In this document: one piece after another, positions 39,066-49,028 of the stretch
Position numbering within the stretch: the stretch's first letter is position 1
Layout: every line of letters starts with the position of its first letter
Source of the DNA: Candidatus Desulfofervidus auxilii
Lineage (GTDB): Bacteria > Desulfobacterota > Desulfofervidia > Desulfofervidales > Desulfofervidaceae
DNA length: 64,000 bases
Direction of reading: 5' to 3'
NCBI GenBank assembly: GCA_030262725.1
Contig: JAJSZS010000009.1
Coordinates: forward strand, 25,005 to 89,004
The notes under the pieces: model-generated
Seen by the model: the letters and a program-made list of their open reading frames with translations, nothing else
Database searches by the model: none
What the model was told of the DNA's origin: nothing
Program-made: the position numbers and the translations under genes

Positions 39066-39634
39066 ATTATTTTAATATTTTAAAATTTATTGAATTAGAA
39101 TTATTTGGATTATCATGTCTTTTATTTTGTATTGGTCTTATTTTATCTTATTATATTTACAAAAAACAAATAAAAATCTTTCTTTTTTACCCATTATGGA
39201 TATGGAGATTGATTAAAAAATATCTTAAACCTGAAAACCATTTTTTAAAAATCTTTTTTATGATATTTTGTTTAAATTCAATTTCCCTTTTAGGAAATTT
39301 GTTTTCTGGATTTTTTATAATATTACCTTATATTTTTGCTATTCTTCTTGGGATAAATTTGGGTGTAATTCTTCAAAAAGAAACAGGAATTTTAAATTTT
39401 TTAACAATTTTTTTAAATCCTGTCTCTTTTTTTGAACTTCCTGCTGCTTGGATTAGTCTTTCTCTTGGAATGAAAATTGCCTTATCTTTATATCCAAAAT
39501 TTATTTTTTCTCATGCTATTGAAATTTTTATTAAATCTTTCAATGTATACTTTTTTGTTATAATTCCTCTTTTAATAATTTCAGGTATTATTGAGACTAT
39601 TTTAATTAAGATGTTAACAACCCTTCAAGCTTAA
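39062..39634 (+). CDS. SpoIIM-like (stage II sporulation protein M family) membrane protein
   Basis: The protein has 190 residues with about five hydrophobic helices. The segment NSISLLGNLFSGFFIILPYIFAILLG and the later FFELPAAWISLSLGMKIALSLYP resemble the SpoIIM/DUF95 motif (glutamate-Pro-Ala followed by a glycine in the next helix). Related proteins occur widely in non-sporulating bacteria. The function is unknown here. It is translationally coupled to the helicase. Family assignment is moderate. Confidence 0.6.
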   Translation: MNYFNILKFIELELFGLSCLLFCIGLILSYYIYKKQIKIFLFYPLWIWRLIKKYLKPENHFLKIFFMIFCLNSISLLGNLFSGFFIILPYIFAILLGINLGVILQKETGILNFLTIFLNPVSFFELPAAWISLSLGMKIALSLYPKFIFSHAIEIFIKSFNVYFFVIIPLLIISGIIETILIKMLTTLQA

Positions 39635-39842
39635 TAGATTTTTTGCAACCCAAATAGTCTTTTACACATTTCTTTCAATTGTTTATCTTGAAAATAGCTA
39701 TAAAACTGAAAGATAATCAATAAAATGAACGCAATATTAAGCCCTTTTTGTTTTTGAAGGATTTTCATTAAAAAATTTTGTATTATTTTAAGATAAGCCT
39801 AATATTGACAGTGATATTTTTTTGTTCTAAAAAATATAAAAA
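39635..39842. other. Intergenic stretch before the tRNA pair
   Basis: A 208-base AT-rich gap. Apart from the tRNA promoter at its 3' end I see no gene; several T- and A-runs but no convincing hairpin terminator. Confidence 0.6.
39805..39833 (+). promoter_or_regulatory. Promoter of the tRNA-Val/tRNA-Asp unit
   Basis: TTGACA (39805-39810), 17 bases, TAAAAA (39828-39833). The predicted start falls immediately before the tRNA-Val gene at 39843. Confidence 0.7.
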
Positions 39843-39917
39843 GGGCGGATAGCTCAGAGGGAGAGCGTCGGCCTTACAAGCCGAAGGTCACAGGTTCGAA
39901 ACCTGTTCCGCCCACCA
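39843..39917 (+). tRNA. tRNA-Val(TAC)
   Basis: The gene is 75 bases including CCA. Acceptor GGGCGGA pairs with TCCGCCC (39907-39913), discriminator A. Anticodon stem-loop TCGGCCTTACAAGCCGA carries TAC. T arm CAGGTTCGAAACCTG. Confidence 0.96.
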
Positions 39918-39919
39918 GC

Positions 39920-39997
<78 letters not shown>

Positions 39998-40079
39998 ATT
40001 TTGAATGGTTATAGATTAAGTTGACCCGCCGAATAAAATTTCTAATCTTACCGAATTTATATTTATTAAGGAGTCTTAA

Positions 40080-41945
40080 ATGGAAAAATTATTTGAAAAA
40101 ATCTTAAATGCTGTTCAAGATGTTATGATATTTTATTTTGAAAATAAAAATTTAATTATCAAATGGGCAAACAAATCTGTTACTGATTTTTTTAATAAAA
40201 CATTAGAACAAATAATAGGCACACCTTGCTACAGATTATGGCATGAAAGAGACAAACCCTGTGATGGTTGTCCAGTAATAAAGGTTTTTGAAACAGGTAA
40301 GAGTAAAGAAACAGAAAGAACAACACAAGATGGGAAGATATGGGAAATAAGGGCTATTCCATTAAAAGAGGAAAATAAGATTAATGTAATAGGATTAGCG
40401 CGAGATATTACTGTTTGTAAACGAGATCAGATGACACTGCAAGAAAGTGAAAAGAAGTTTCGAATGTTAGCTAATAATCGTTTAGTAGGAGTATATTTAA
40501 TTCAAGATTGGGTTTTTAAATTTGCTAATGAGACTTTAGCCCGTATGTTTGGATATACTGTTGATGAGTTGATTGGCAAACCATATCTTGAACTTGTCTA
40601 TCCTGATGATCGCGGGCTTTCAGCTACCCTTATGCAAAAAAGGATTAAAGGTGAATTAGAAGAGGCACGTTATCAATTTCGTGGTTTACGTAAGGATGGT
40701 AGTTGGTTCTATTGTGAAGTTTTAGGGCATCGAATTGAATATCAAGGTAAACCAGCAGTTCAAGGAGTTTTACTAGACATTACTGAGCAGAAAAGATTAG
40801 AAGAACAATTGCTTCATGCTCAAAAAATGGAAGCTATAGGACGATTAGCTGGTGGTATTGCTCATGATTTTAATAATTTGCTTACAATTATAATGGGTAA
40901 TCTTCAAATAGCTCAATTATCTTTACCACCTGATAGCTCTATTCAAAATCATTTAGAAAGCATTAATAAAGCTGTAGAACGTGCTGTTTCTCTTACACAA
41001 AAACTTCTTACTTTTAGTCGTAAACAATTAATTGAACCAAAGGCTATTGATTTGAATGAAATAGTAAAAGGAATGGGAAAAATGCTTAAAAGATTAATAG
41101 GTGAAGATATTGAGCTTATAACTGACCTTGAAAAAGATATTCCTTTAATTAAAGCTGATCCTATACAAATAGAACAAGTCATCATTAATTTAGCTGTTAA
41201 TGCCCGTGATGCGATGCCTGGGGGTGGGAAACTTATAATTAAGATTGCCAAAGCAACATTTAGAGAAAAATTTCAAAGAAAATATCCTGAAATTGAGCCA
41301 GGTGATTATGTGATGCTTAGCATAAGTGATACAGGAATAGGAATGGATAAAGAAACCCTTTCTCACATTTTTGAGCCATTTTTTACTACAAAAGAGGCAG
41401 GTAAAGGTACGGGTCTTGGATTATCTACTGTTTATGGCATTGTTAAACAAACAGGAGGCTATCTCTATGTTTATAGTCAACCTGGAAAAGGTACTACTTT
41501 TGAAATTTATTTTCCTATTTTACAAAAAATGCCTGTTTTAGAGAAAGAATCTGCTATAGAGTTTCATTTACCATCCATTAAAGCTACAATCTTAGTAGTA
41601 GAAGATGAGGAAGAAATAAGAAATCTTTTAAGAGAGATGCTTGAGCATCTTGGGTATGAAGTGATTATAGCTGAGACAGGAATAAAAGCTTTAAGATTAT
41701 TTGATAAATACAAAGATAAAATAAATCTTATTATTACTGATGTTGTTATGCCACAAATAAGCGGAAAAGAATTGGTAGAAAAGATTAAAAAAGAATACCC
41801 TGAAATTAAAGTGCTTTATATGTCAGGTTATCCTGAAAATGTTATTGCTCATTATGGTGTGTTAGAAGAGGATATAAATTTTATTAGTAAACCATTTACA
41901 TTAATGGAATTAACTAAAAAATTAAAAAAAATTTTTAATGTTTAA
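40080..41945 (+). CDS. PAS-PAS hybrid sensor histidine kinase with receiver domain
   Basis: The protein has 621 residues, with no membrane segment, so cytoplasmic. First PAS domain with a CDGCPV pair (about 61-64), second PAS (FRMLANNRLVGVYLIQDWVFKFANETLARMFGY) with PAC, HisKA phosphoacceptor in GGIAHDFNNLL (about H262), HATPase (NARDAMPGGG, DTGIGMDKE, GTGLGLSTVYGIV) and a C-terminal receiver (VVEDEEE; phospho-Asp in IITDVVMP near 553; lysine in ISKPF). No output partner is adjacent. A strong ribosome site AAGGAG precedes the ATG. It overlaps the convergent radical SAM gene by 11 bases. Confidence 0.93.
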   Translation: MEKLFEKILNAVQDVMIFYFENKNLIIKWANKSVTDFFNKTLEQIIGTPCYRLWHERDKPCDGCPVIKVFETGKSKETERTTQDGKIWEIRAIPLKEENKINVIGLARDITVCKRDQMTLQESEKKFRMLANNRLVGVYLIQDWVFKFANETLARMFGYTVDELIGKPYLELVYPDDRGLSATLMQKRIKGELEEARYQFRGLRKDGSWFYCEVLGHRIEYQGKPAVQGVLLDITEQKRLEEQLLHAQKMEAIGRLAGGIAHDFNNLLTIIMGNLQIAQLSLPPDSSIQNHLESINKAVERAVSLTQKLLTFSRKQLIEPKAIDLNEIVKGMGKMLKRLIGEDIELITDLEKDIPLIKADPIQIEQVIINLAVNARDAMPGGGKLIIKIAKATFREKFQRKYPEIEPGDYVMLSISDTGIGMDKETLSHIFEPFFTTKEAGKGTGLGLSTVYGIVKQTGGYLYVYSQPGKGTTFEIYFPILQKMPVLEKESAIEFHLPSIKATILVVEDEEEIRNLLREMLEHLGYEVIIAETGIKALRLFDKYKDKINLIITDVVMPQISGKELVEKIKKEYPEIKVLYMSGYPENVIAHYGVLEEDINFISKPFTLMELTKKLKKIFNV

Positions 41946-43539
41946 TACATATCCCACAGATATGGCAATTTTTACCTGGGCAGGGAGGAGATGATTTATT
42001 GCTAAGTGCCTTTTTATATTCTTCATAGAGAAAATCTTTTTTTAAACCATGATTAATAATTTCCCATGGGAAAAATTCATTTTTATCTCTATCTCGATAA
42101 ACAAAGAAATCTGGATTTAAAGGGCTTTGTTTAAATGCAGTAGCCCAGCCCTTTTTGAGGGCTAAGAATAAAATGTTGCCAACACGACGGTCTCCTCGGC
42201 TTAAAAGTGCTTGAGTATAAGCCCACTTAGGAAAGTCAAAAGCAATACTTACTCCTTTTTCATGTTTAAAGACATTTTTGAGCCAGCGTATCTTTTGTTT
42301 TAAATTTTGTATTGTTTCCATAGGATGCCATTGAAATGGGGTGAATGGTTTTGGTACAAAAGAGGCTATACTTAAATGAATATGTGGATAAAATCGACCA
42401 TTTTTTATATCAAGCATTGTTTTTTTGATTTTTTTTATAAGAGTAAAAATTCCTTCTAAATCTTCTTGCTTTTCTGTAGGTAATCCAATGATGAAATAAA
42501 GTTTTAAATTAATAAATCCATATTTAGCAATAGATATAGCTGCTTCTAAAATATTTTCTTCAGTAAAATTTTTATTGATAACATTACGTAATCTTTGTGT
42601 ACCTGCTTCAGGAGCAAGTGTAATAGTTTTATGATGAGATTTTCTTAAAGCCTCAAGTAGATAAGGTTTAAGTTTGTCTAATCTTAGGGAAGATACAGAA
42701 AAATGAGCTTCTTTTTCTAAAATAAATTTTAATAAGGCTTCTAAATGTGGATAATCATTAATAGCTGCACCAATAAGTCCAATTTTAGAAGTAAGTTTTA
42801 ATCCTTTTTGAATAATCTGGCAGATTTTTCCTAAAGACCACATACGAGGAGGTCGGTATAAATATCCAGCTGCACAAAATCGACATCCATAAAAACACCC
42901 TCTTTCAATTTCTATTAAAAACATTTTAGAAAATTCAGTTTCTTGAGTAAGAATTTGGGTATGAGCAGGATTGCCATTCAATTTAGACATTCTTTTTTTA
43001 ATTATTGGAAATGGAAATTCTTTTTTAGGTAAAAATTTTTTAATAGTACCATCTGCTTTATAAGCTACTTCATATCCAGATGGAACATAAATACCAGCTA
43101 CAGATTGAGCAAGTTTATAAAGAAATTTATTTTTTTCTTCTCCTATATATTTCAAATAACTTTTTATAAATTCTTCAATAATAATCTCAGCTTCTCCTAT
43201 AAGAAAAAAATCAATAAAATCAGCTAAAGGTTCTGGATTGAGCCAAATAGCAATACCTCCAGCAGCAACTAAAGGTATTTTTCGTTCTTGACTTAATAAA
43301 GGTAATCCAGATAATGAGATTATTTTTAAAACATTTAAATAATCATTTTCAAAAGAGATAGAAAAAAGCAATAGGTCAAATTCTTTTATAGGTTTTTGTG
43401 ATTCATAACTTAATAAAGGAGAATGATATTTTTTCAAAAGGTTTTCTTCTTCATCATCAGGGAGAAAAACACGCTCACAAACCACACTTTGGTTTTGATT
43501 CAAAAGGGCATATACAGTCTGAAAGCCAAGATTTGACAT
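41935..43539 (-). CDS. B12-binding-type radical SAM protein (start probably farther upstream)
   Basis: There are 534 residues from the first in-frame ATG. The N terminus is a cobalamin-binding-like Rossmann domain; the radical SAM motif CFYGCRFC (C215, C219, C222) lies in ERGCFYGCRFCAAGYLYRPPR, typical of TIGR03960-like proteins. C-terminal cysteines CPGKNCHICGIC may bind another cluster. Upstream of the ATG, the same frame continues with clearly homologous sequence (RIALAYPNTYYIGMSNLG) to a TAA near 43687, yet contains no ATG, GTG or TTG. An ATA at 43665, just after AAGGGGTGG, could be the real start (576 residues). It follows ftsZ in the dcw direction. Confidence 0.82.
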   Translation of the reverse strand: MSNLGFQTVYALLNQNQSVVCERVFLPDDEEENLLKKYHSPLLSYESQKPIKEFDLLLFSISFENDYLNVLKIISLSGLPLLSQERKIPLVAAGGIAIWLNPEPLADFIDFFLIGEAEIIIEEFIKSYLKYIGEEKNKFLYKLAQSVAGIYVPSGYEVAYKADGTIKKFLPKKEFPFPIIKKRMSKLNGNPAHTQILTQETEFSKMFLIEIERGCFYGCRFCAAGYLYRPPRMWSLGKICQIIQKGLKLTSKIGLIGAAINDYPHLEALLKFILEKEAHFSVSSLRLDKLKPYLLEALRKSHHKTITLAPEAGTQRLRNVINKNFTEENILEAAISIAKYGFINLKLYFIIGLPTEKQEDLEGIFTLIKKIKKTMLDIKNGRFYPHIHLSIASFVPKPFTPFQWHPMETIQNLKQKIRWLKNVFKHEKGVSIAFDFPKWAYTQALLSRGDRRVGNILFLALKKGWATAFKQSPLNPDFFVYRDRDKNEFFPWEIINHGLKKDFLYEEYKKALSNKSSPPCPGKNCHICGICIKH

Positions 43540-43705
43540 TCCAATATAATAAGTATTAGGATAGGCAAGGGCAATACGTAATTTCCCTCCCCAATCTTTT
43601 AAAATAGCTCCCTTTTCTTGAGCTAAACGCTTTTGATAAAATTTTTTTAAAGTATAAGAGACTATAAAACCACCCCTTTCGACAATTTAAAATGTGAAAA
43701 AAGAA

Positions 43706-44815
43706 TCAATCCATATTTCTTCTTATAAAAGTAGGAATATCAAGGTCTTCTCCATCTAATGGTAAACGATAAAACTTTGGTTGACGTATTTCTTTTTTCT
43801 TTTCTTTCTTTGCCTTAGCTTCTGGTTGATGTTCTTCAGAACGCTTTGGTTGTGCCATTTCAGGTCGTATACCAGTAGCAATAACAGTAATCATCATTTG
43901 GTCTCCTATATCGTCATCAATGACTGTTCCCCAAATGATGTTTGCATTTTCATCAGCCTCTTTATAGATCAAGCTAGAAGCAGATTCTACCTCTTCTAAT
44001 GTCATTTCACTAGAAGCTGTAATGTTCATTAAAACACCTTTTGCTCCTTTAATAGATATATCTTCAAGTAAGGGACTATTGATAGCCCTTTGAGCTGCCT
44101 CTATTGCTCGATTTTCTCCACTTGCAATGCCTGTCCCCATAAGTGCTAGCCCTTTTTCTTCCATAATAGTTCTTACATCCGCAAAATCTACATTTACTAA
44201 ACCCTGAACAGTAATAAGATCAGCAATACCTTTTACTGCATAATAGAGCACTTCATCTGCTTTTTTAAATGTCTGAATTAAAGTAATTGCTTTTGGGCCA
44301 AGTTCAAGAAGGCGATTATTTGGAATAGTAATAATTGTATCTACTACCTCTTTTAATTGAGCAATTCCTCTTTCTGCTATCTCCATCCGTTTTTTGCCTT
44401 CAAATTTAAAAGGTTTAGTTACTACAGCCACTGTTAAAGCACCAAGCTCCTTACTTACTTGAGCAATAACTGGAGCAGCCCCAGTTCCAGTACCACCTCC
44501 CATACCTGCAGTAATAAAGACCATGTCACTACCAGCTAATGCTTCTTGAACGAGGTCTATACTTTCTAAAGCAGCCTGTCTTCCTATATCAGGGTTAGCT
44601 CCTGCTCCTAATCCTTTAGTAACATTTGGGCCAAGTTGAATCTTTGTTGGAGCTATACATCTATCTAAAGCCTGTAAATCTGTATTTGCTGCTATAAAAC
44701 TTACATTTTTAAGGCCGGATTCTATCATATTATTAATAGCATTTCCTCCGGCCCCGCCTATCCCTATCACACGAATCTTTGCTGTAAGTCCTTCTTCTAC
44801 AAAGTCTACACGCAT
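43706..44815 (-). CDS. ftsZ: Cell division protein FtsZ
   Basis: The protein has 369 residues. Tubulin-like GTPase with VIGIGGAGGNAINNMIE, the GTP signature GGGTGTGAAPVIA, and NVDFADVRTIM of the T7 region. A charged linker precedes the C-terminal FtsA/ZipA-binding peptide (PTFIRRNMD, a short form of DIPTFIRRN). It makes the Z ring. It is transcribed with ftsA, 21 bases downstream. Confidence 0.97.
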   Translation of the reverse strand: MRVDFVEEGLTAKIRVIGIGGAGGNAINNMIESGLKNVSFIAANTDLQALDRCIAPTKIQLGPNVTKGLGAGANPDIGRQAALESIDLVQEALAGSDMVFITAGMGGGTGTGAAPVIAQVSKELGALTVAVVTKPFKFEGKKRMEIAERGIAQLKEVVDTIITIPNNRLLELGPKAITLIQTFKKADEVLYYAVKGIADLITVQGLVNVDFADVRTIMEEKGLALMGTGIASGENRAIEAAQRAINSPLLEDISIKGAKGVLMNITASSEMTLEEVESASSLIYKEADENANIIWGTVIDDDIGDQMMITVIATGIRPEMAQPKRSEEHQPEAKAKKEKKKEIRQPKFYRLPLDGEDLDIPTFIRRNMD

Positions 44816-44836
44816 TTTCCCCCTCCCTTATTTTCA

Positions 44837-46072
44837 TTAAAAGAACGCATCTTTAAACCATCTTTTTAGATTCTTGAAAAAGCGTTGCCATATCGTTTGT
44901 TTTTTCCATCCACGATATCCTTCTCCTACTTGTGCTTTAAAGCCATATTTAGCCAAACCAACTGCTGTAGCATAAATGGGATTACGAATGACATCAAAAA
45001 GACCTCCTACTTCTCGAGGATAACCAATCCTTGCAGGAAGGTTAAAAATTTGTTCTGCAAGCTCTACTAAACCCGGCAGCAAAGAAGAACCGCCAGTAAG
45101 TACTACTCCTGAACCAAGAATATCCTTTGTTTGTGAACGAATTAATTCTTGCTCTACTAAACAAAGGATTTCCTCTACTCTAGGTTCTATAATTTGGGCA
45201 AGCACTGAACGTGATACATGACGTGGTTTTTTATCACCTAATGAAGGAATTTCAATTTCTTCATCATTTTCTAGTAGAGAAGTAGTAGCAATACCATATT
45301 TAAGCTTTATTTTTTCTGCTTCAGAAGGAGGAGTACGTAATCCAAATGCAATATCATTTGTAATATTTGTTCCTCCAACAGCAAGAATTGTTGAATATTT
45401 AAGACTGTCATTTCCAAAAATAGTAATATCTGTTGTCCCTCCTCCAAGGTCTACTAATGCCACTCCCAATATTTTTTCTTCTTCTGTAAGAACACTTTCA
45501 CTGGCTGCTAATGGTTGAAGCACAAGTTCAATGACATCAAGTCCTGCTTTTTGAATACAACGGACAAGATTTTGCACAGCTGTCACTGAGGCTGTAACAA
45601 TATGAACTTTTACTTCAAGGCGTGTTCCTGCCATTCCTCGTGGATCTTTTATACCTCCCTGGTCATCTACAATAAACTCTTGAGGTAAAACATGAATAAT
45701 CTGTCTTTCAGGAGGTAAAGATACCATTTTGGCAGTTTCAATTACCCTTTCAATATCCTTTGCAGTAATTTCTCTATGTTTTAAAGCAATTACACCTTGA
45801 TTATTAAATCCTTGAATATGACTACCAGCAATACCAGTATAAACACTCCTAATTTCACAACCAGCCATCATTTCTGCTTCTTCTACTGCTTTTTTAATAG
45901 AATTGATAGTTTCTTCTATATTAACTACCATTCCTTTACGTAAACCATGTGAAGGATGGCAACCTACTCCAATAATATCCAAGGTGCCCTCTTGAGTAGG
46001 CTCAGCCACTACAGCACATACTTTTGTGGTACCAATATCTAAGCCCACAATGAGGTCTCCTTTACGTGCCAT
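44837..46072 (-). CDS. ftsA: Cell division protein FtsA
   Basis: The protein has 411 residues, actin-like: GLDIGTTKVCAVV phosphate 1, the SHS2-type 1C domain, VDLGGGTTDITIF phosphate 2, VLTGGSSLLPG adenosine motif. The C terminus ends in a basic/aromatic amphipathic helix (WQRFFKNLKRWFKDAFF) that anchors FtsZ to the membrane. Confidence 0.96.
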   Translation of the reverse strand: MARKGDLIVGLDIGTTKVCAVVAEPTQEGTLDIIGVGCHPSHGLRKGMVVNIEETINSIKKAVEEAEMMAGCEIRSVYTGIAGSHIQGFNNQGVIALKHREITAKDIERVIETAKMVSLPPERQIIHVLPQEFIVDDQGGIKDPRGMAGTRLEVKVHIVTASVTAVQNLVRCIQKAGLDVIELVLQPLAASESVLTEEEKILGVALVDLGGGTTDITIFGNDSLKYSTILAVGGTNITNDIAFGLRTPPSEAEKIKLKYGIATTSLLENDEEIEIPSLGDKKPRHVSRSVLAQIIEPRVEEILCLVEQELIRSQTKDILGSGVVLTGGSSLLPGLVELAEQIFNLPARIGYPREVGGLFDVIRNPIYATAVGLAKYGFKAQVGEGYRGWKKQTIWQRFFKNLKRWFKDAFF

Positions 46073-46081
46073 TAATGCCTC

Positions 46082-46804
46082 CTATTCTAATTTGGCATAA
46101 ATCCGCTGAGTGTCCCTTAGATCTAAACGTTTTATCCTTTCTTTTTGAAGTTTTGCTATGACCTTTTTTAAAATAGCTAGTTTTTTCTCAAAATTATCAT
46201 TTCCAAGCAATATTTGATTTCCATCAATAGTAAATAGAATTATGCCTAAATCTCTATCTATATGGATTTCAGAAAGCTCTAAGTATTTATAATTCTTTTG
46301 CCATAGAGATAATGTCATAAGTGCTGATTTTAAGTAATGGTCTTTTTCTGTTTTAAGACCAGTAATAATAGGTAAATCAAAATTGAGATAATCCTTTATC
46401 AAAATACATTCACCATTTTTCTCTACTAGCCAGAAGTATTGATTGATATAAGCTAAGGCAATGGGTTTTCGCTCTTGAATAATGATCTTTAATTTATTGG
46501 GCCATATTCTTTTAATTGAAATATCTTTTATTAAAGGAAATTTCTTTAAAGAAAAGGCAATTTTTGCTGGTGAAATTGCTAAAATACTCTTATTTTGATA
46601 TTTGATATTTTTAAGTATTTCAGAAGTAGATATAAGATGTGTTCCAATAATTTCTATATCTTTTATCTTAAAATAATGTAATTGACAAAGGGATGTATAA
46701 GTCATGCCAAAGAGAAAACTTAAAATAAATAGTCCTAGAATAGATAAAATTGCTATTAAAAATGGATATTTATTCTTTTGTTTTCTATAACGGTTTCTTT
46801 TCAT
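46082..46804 (-). CDS. ftsQ: Cell division protein FtsQ/DivIB
   Basis: The protein has 240 residues. A short basic cytoplasmic tail, one membrane helix (about 15-35), POTRA domain (FKIKDIEIIGTHLISTSEILK) and the beta domain (IIIQERKPIALAYINQYFWLVEKNGECI). It belongs to the FtsQLB divisome complex. It overlaps murB by four bases. Confidence 0.92.
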   Translation of the reverse strand: MKRNRYRKQKNKYPFLIAILSILGLFILSFLFGMTYTSLCQLHYFKIKDIEIIGTHLISTSEILKNIKYQNKSILAISPAKIAFSLKKFPLIKDISIKRIWPNKLKIIIQERKPIALAYINQYFWLVEKNGECILIKDYLNFDLPIITGLKTEKDHYLKSALMTLSLWQKNYKYLELSEIHIDRDLGIILFTIDGNQILLGNDNFEKKLAILKKVIAKLQKERIKRLDLRDTQRIYAKLE

Positions 46805-47685
46805 TGAATTATCCTAATTTCAGGTTCAAGTTTAATACCAGTTTGTTTTTTTACCTCTGTTTGTATTAATTTTATGAGTTCTAAGACATCTTTTGCCTTT
46901 GCCTTGCCAGTATTTATAATAAAATTTGCATGTTTTTCTGAAATCTTTGCATCACCTATCTTTTTGCCCTTAAGTCCAGCTTGTTCAATAAGATAGCCAG
47001 CACTTGCTTTATCTGGATTTTTAAAAACACAACCTGCTGAAGGAGAAAAAAGTGGTTGAGTATTGAGTTTTTTTCTAAAATAATTGTTAATAGATTTTTT
47101 TATTTTATCTTTAGAAGAAAATTCCAATAATAATTCTGCCTTAAGAATAACTATTTCTGATGAAAGATCTGTTTTACGATAACCAAAGTGTTTTTTACTC
47201 CATTCTTTCCAAAAGATACCTGTTTTAGGAGAGAATATCTTTATCCTCTTTACCCTTTCACCAATACAATAACCAAATGCCCCTGCATTACCAAAAATAG
47301 CTCCACCTATACTGCCAGGTATTCCTGCTAAAAATTCAAGTCCTGAAAGATTATTTTTAAGGCAGAAATTGAGTAATTCTGAAATCTTAAGACCAGAAGA
47401 AACAGTAAGGACGACCCTATTCTCTCCTTTTTGATAATATATTTCTTTAAATACAGGTTTAATAATTACACCACAAAAGCCTTCATCTAAAGCTAAAACA
47501 TTGCTTCCTTTTCCTAAAATATAATAAGGACAAGATATCTTTCTTAAATAAGAAATTATTTCTGGTAAAAATACTTCTTTATTAATCCAAACAACTGCTT
47601 TTGCTACTCCACCAATTTTAAAGGTAGTAAGATGAGAAAGCGGATAATTATATTTTACTTTTCCAAATTTTTCTAAATTTTTCAT
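46801..47685 (-). CDS. murB: UDP-N-acetylenolpyruvoylglucosamine reductase
   Basis: The protein has 294 residues. FAD-binding LGKGSNVLALDEGFCGVII, GIPGSIGGAIFGNAGAFG, and the type II-like end SAGCVFKNP...AGYLIEQAGLKGKKIGDAKISEKHANFIIN. It reduces the enolpyruvyl group to form UDP-MurNAc. Its start overlaps the murC stop by four bases. Confidence 0.95.
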   Translation of the reverse strand: MKNLEKFGKVKYNYPLSHLTTFKIGGVAKAVVWINKEVFLPEIISYLRKISCPYYILGKGSNVLALDEGFCGVIIKPVFKEIYYQKGENRVVLTVSSGLKISELLNFCLKNNLSGLEFLAGIPGSIGGAIFGNAGAFGYCIGERVKRIKIFSPKTGIFWKEWSKKHFGYRKTDLSSEIVILKAELLLEFSSKDKIKKSINNYFRKKLNTQPLFSPSAGCVFKNPDKASAGYLIEQAGLKGKKIGDAKISEKHANFIINTGKAKAKDVLELIKLIQTEVKKQTGIKLEPEIRIIQ

Positions 47686-49028
47686 TGCTTTAAAAACATT
47701 TCACCAACTTGCCAAATATTACCTGCCCCTACAGTTAAAAGGATATCTCCTGGCTTTAAAATAAAAGGAAGTTTATCTAAAATATTATTAAAATCAGGAA
47801 AATAATAAACAGTTCGATATTGAGCTATTCCTTTAGCCAATTTTTCACCACTTATTTCAGGTATAGGTGTTTCTCCTGCACTATATATTTCAGTAAGGAT
47901 AAGTTCATCGGTTTCATTAAAAGCAGAAAGAAAGCTTTCATAAAGTGCTTTTGTACGAGAATAACGATGAGGTTGAAAAATAGTAACAATCCGTCTATTT
48001 GGCCATTTTTGCCTTATAGCGCTAAGCAATACTTTTATTTCTGCTGGATGATGAGCATAATCATCAACAATAATTATCCCATTTTTTTCTCCTTTTATTT
48101 CCATACGTCTTCCTACACCCTTAAATTCCTCTAATCCTGCAATAGCTATTTCAAGTTCAATGTTAAGGGCATAAGCAACAGCTAAAGCAGCTAAAGCATT
48201 TGATACATTATGTTTACCAGGCAATGGTAAAAAGATTTTTTTTATTTTTTTATTTTGAAAATAAAGGTCAAAGACAGGTGTTGCTCCAAGTTTTAAATTT
48301 CTCGCTTCAAATTGAGAATTTGAAAAGCCATAAGTAAGAATTTGAATATTTAAATTTTTCTTTATATTTCTCAATCTTTCATCATCTTCACAAATTATTG
48401 CCGTATTTTTTACTTTCTCTAAAAATTTAGCAAATGCTATTTCAATGGCTTTTATATCTGAATAATGATCTAAATGGTCTGCATCTATATTAGTAACCAC
48501 AGCAATTTCTGGTTCAAGCAAAAGAAAACTCTCATCACTCTCATCTGCTTCTGCTATAAGGAATTCACCTTTTCCTAACCAGGCATTAAGACCATTTCCA
48601 TTCATTCTGCCCCCTATAATAACTGTTGGAGAAAATCCAGCTTTCTCTAAAATTGTAGCAATCATAGCTGATGTTGTAGTTTTTCCATGAGTACCAGCTA
48701 TAGCAATTCCCCTTTTTTGAGACATAAGAAGAGCAAGTAATTCTCCACGTGAAAGGATAAGAAGATTTTTTTTACGAGCAGCGATGATTTCAGGATTATC
48801 TTGTTTTATAGCAGAGGAAAAAATAACTACTTCAGCATCATTAATTTGTTCTGCTCTATGACCAATATAAACCTTACTGCCTTTATTAGATAATCTCCTT
48901 AATAAAGCATTATCATTAATATCAGAGCCACTTACTTTATAGCCTAATTCAAGGAGGATTTCAGCTAAACCACTCATGCCGATTCCTCCCATACCAACAA
49001 AATGAAAACTATGCCAAGGTAATTTCAT
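47682..49028 (-). CDS. murC: UDP-N-acetylmuramate-L-alanine ligase
   Basis: The protein has 448 residues. HFVGMGGIGMSGLAEILLELG UDP-binding loop, P-loop GIAGTHGKTTTSAMI, EADESDESFL, NIDADHLDHY and DDYAHHPAEIK. It adds L-alanine to UDP-MurNAc. It overlaps murG by four bases. Confidence 0.96.
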   Translation of the reverse strand: MKLPWHSFHFVGMGGIGMSGLAEILLELGYKVSGSDINDNALLRRLSNKGSKVYIGHRAEQINDAEVVIFSSAIKQDNPEIIAARKKNLLILSRGELLALLMSQKRGIAIAGTHGKTTTSAMIATILEKAGFSPTVIIGGRMNGNGLNAWLGKGEFLIAEADESDESFLLLEPEIAVVTNIDADHLDHYSDIKAIEIAFAKFLEKVKNTAIICEDDERLRNIKKNLNIQILTYGFSNSQFEARNLKLGATPVFDLYFQNKKIKKIFLPLPGKHNVSNALAALAVAYALNIELEIAIAGLEEFKGVGRRMEIKGEKNGIIIVDDYAHHPAEIKVLLSAIRQKWPNRRIVTIFQPHRYSRTKALYESFLSAFNETDELILTEIYSAGETPIPEISGEKLAKGIAQYRTVYYFPDFNNILDKLPFILKPGDILLTVGAGNIWQVGEMFLKQ

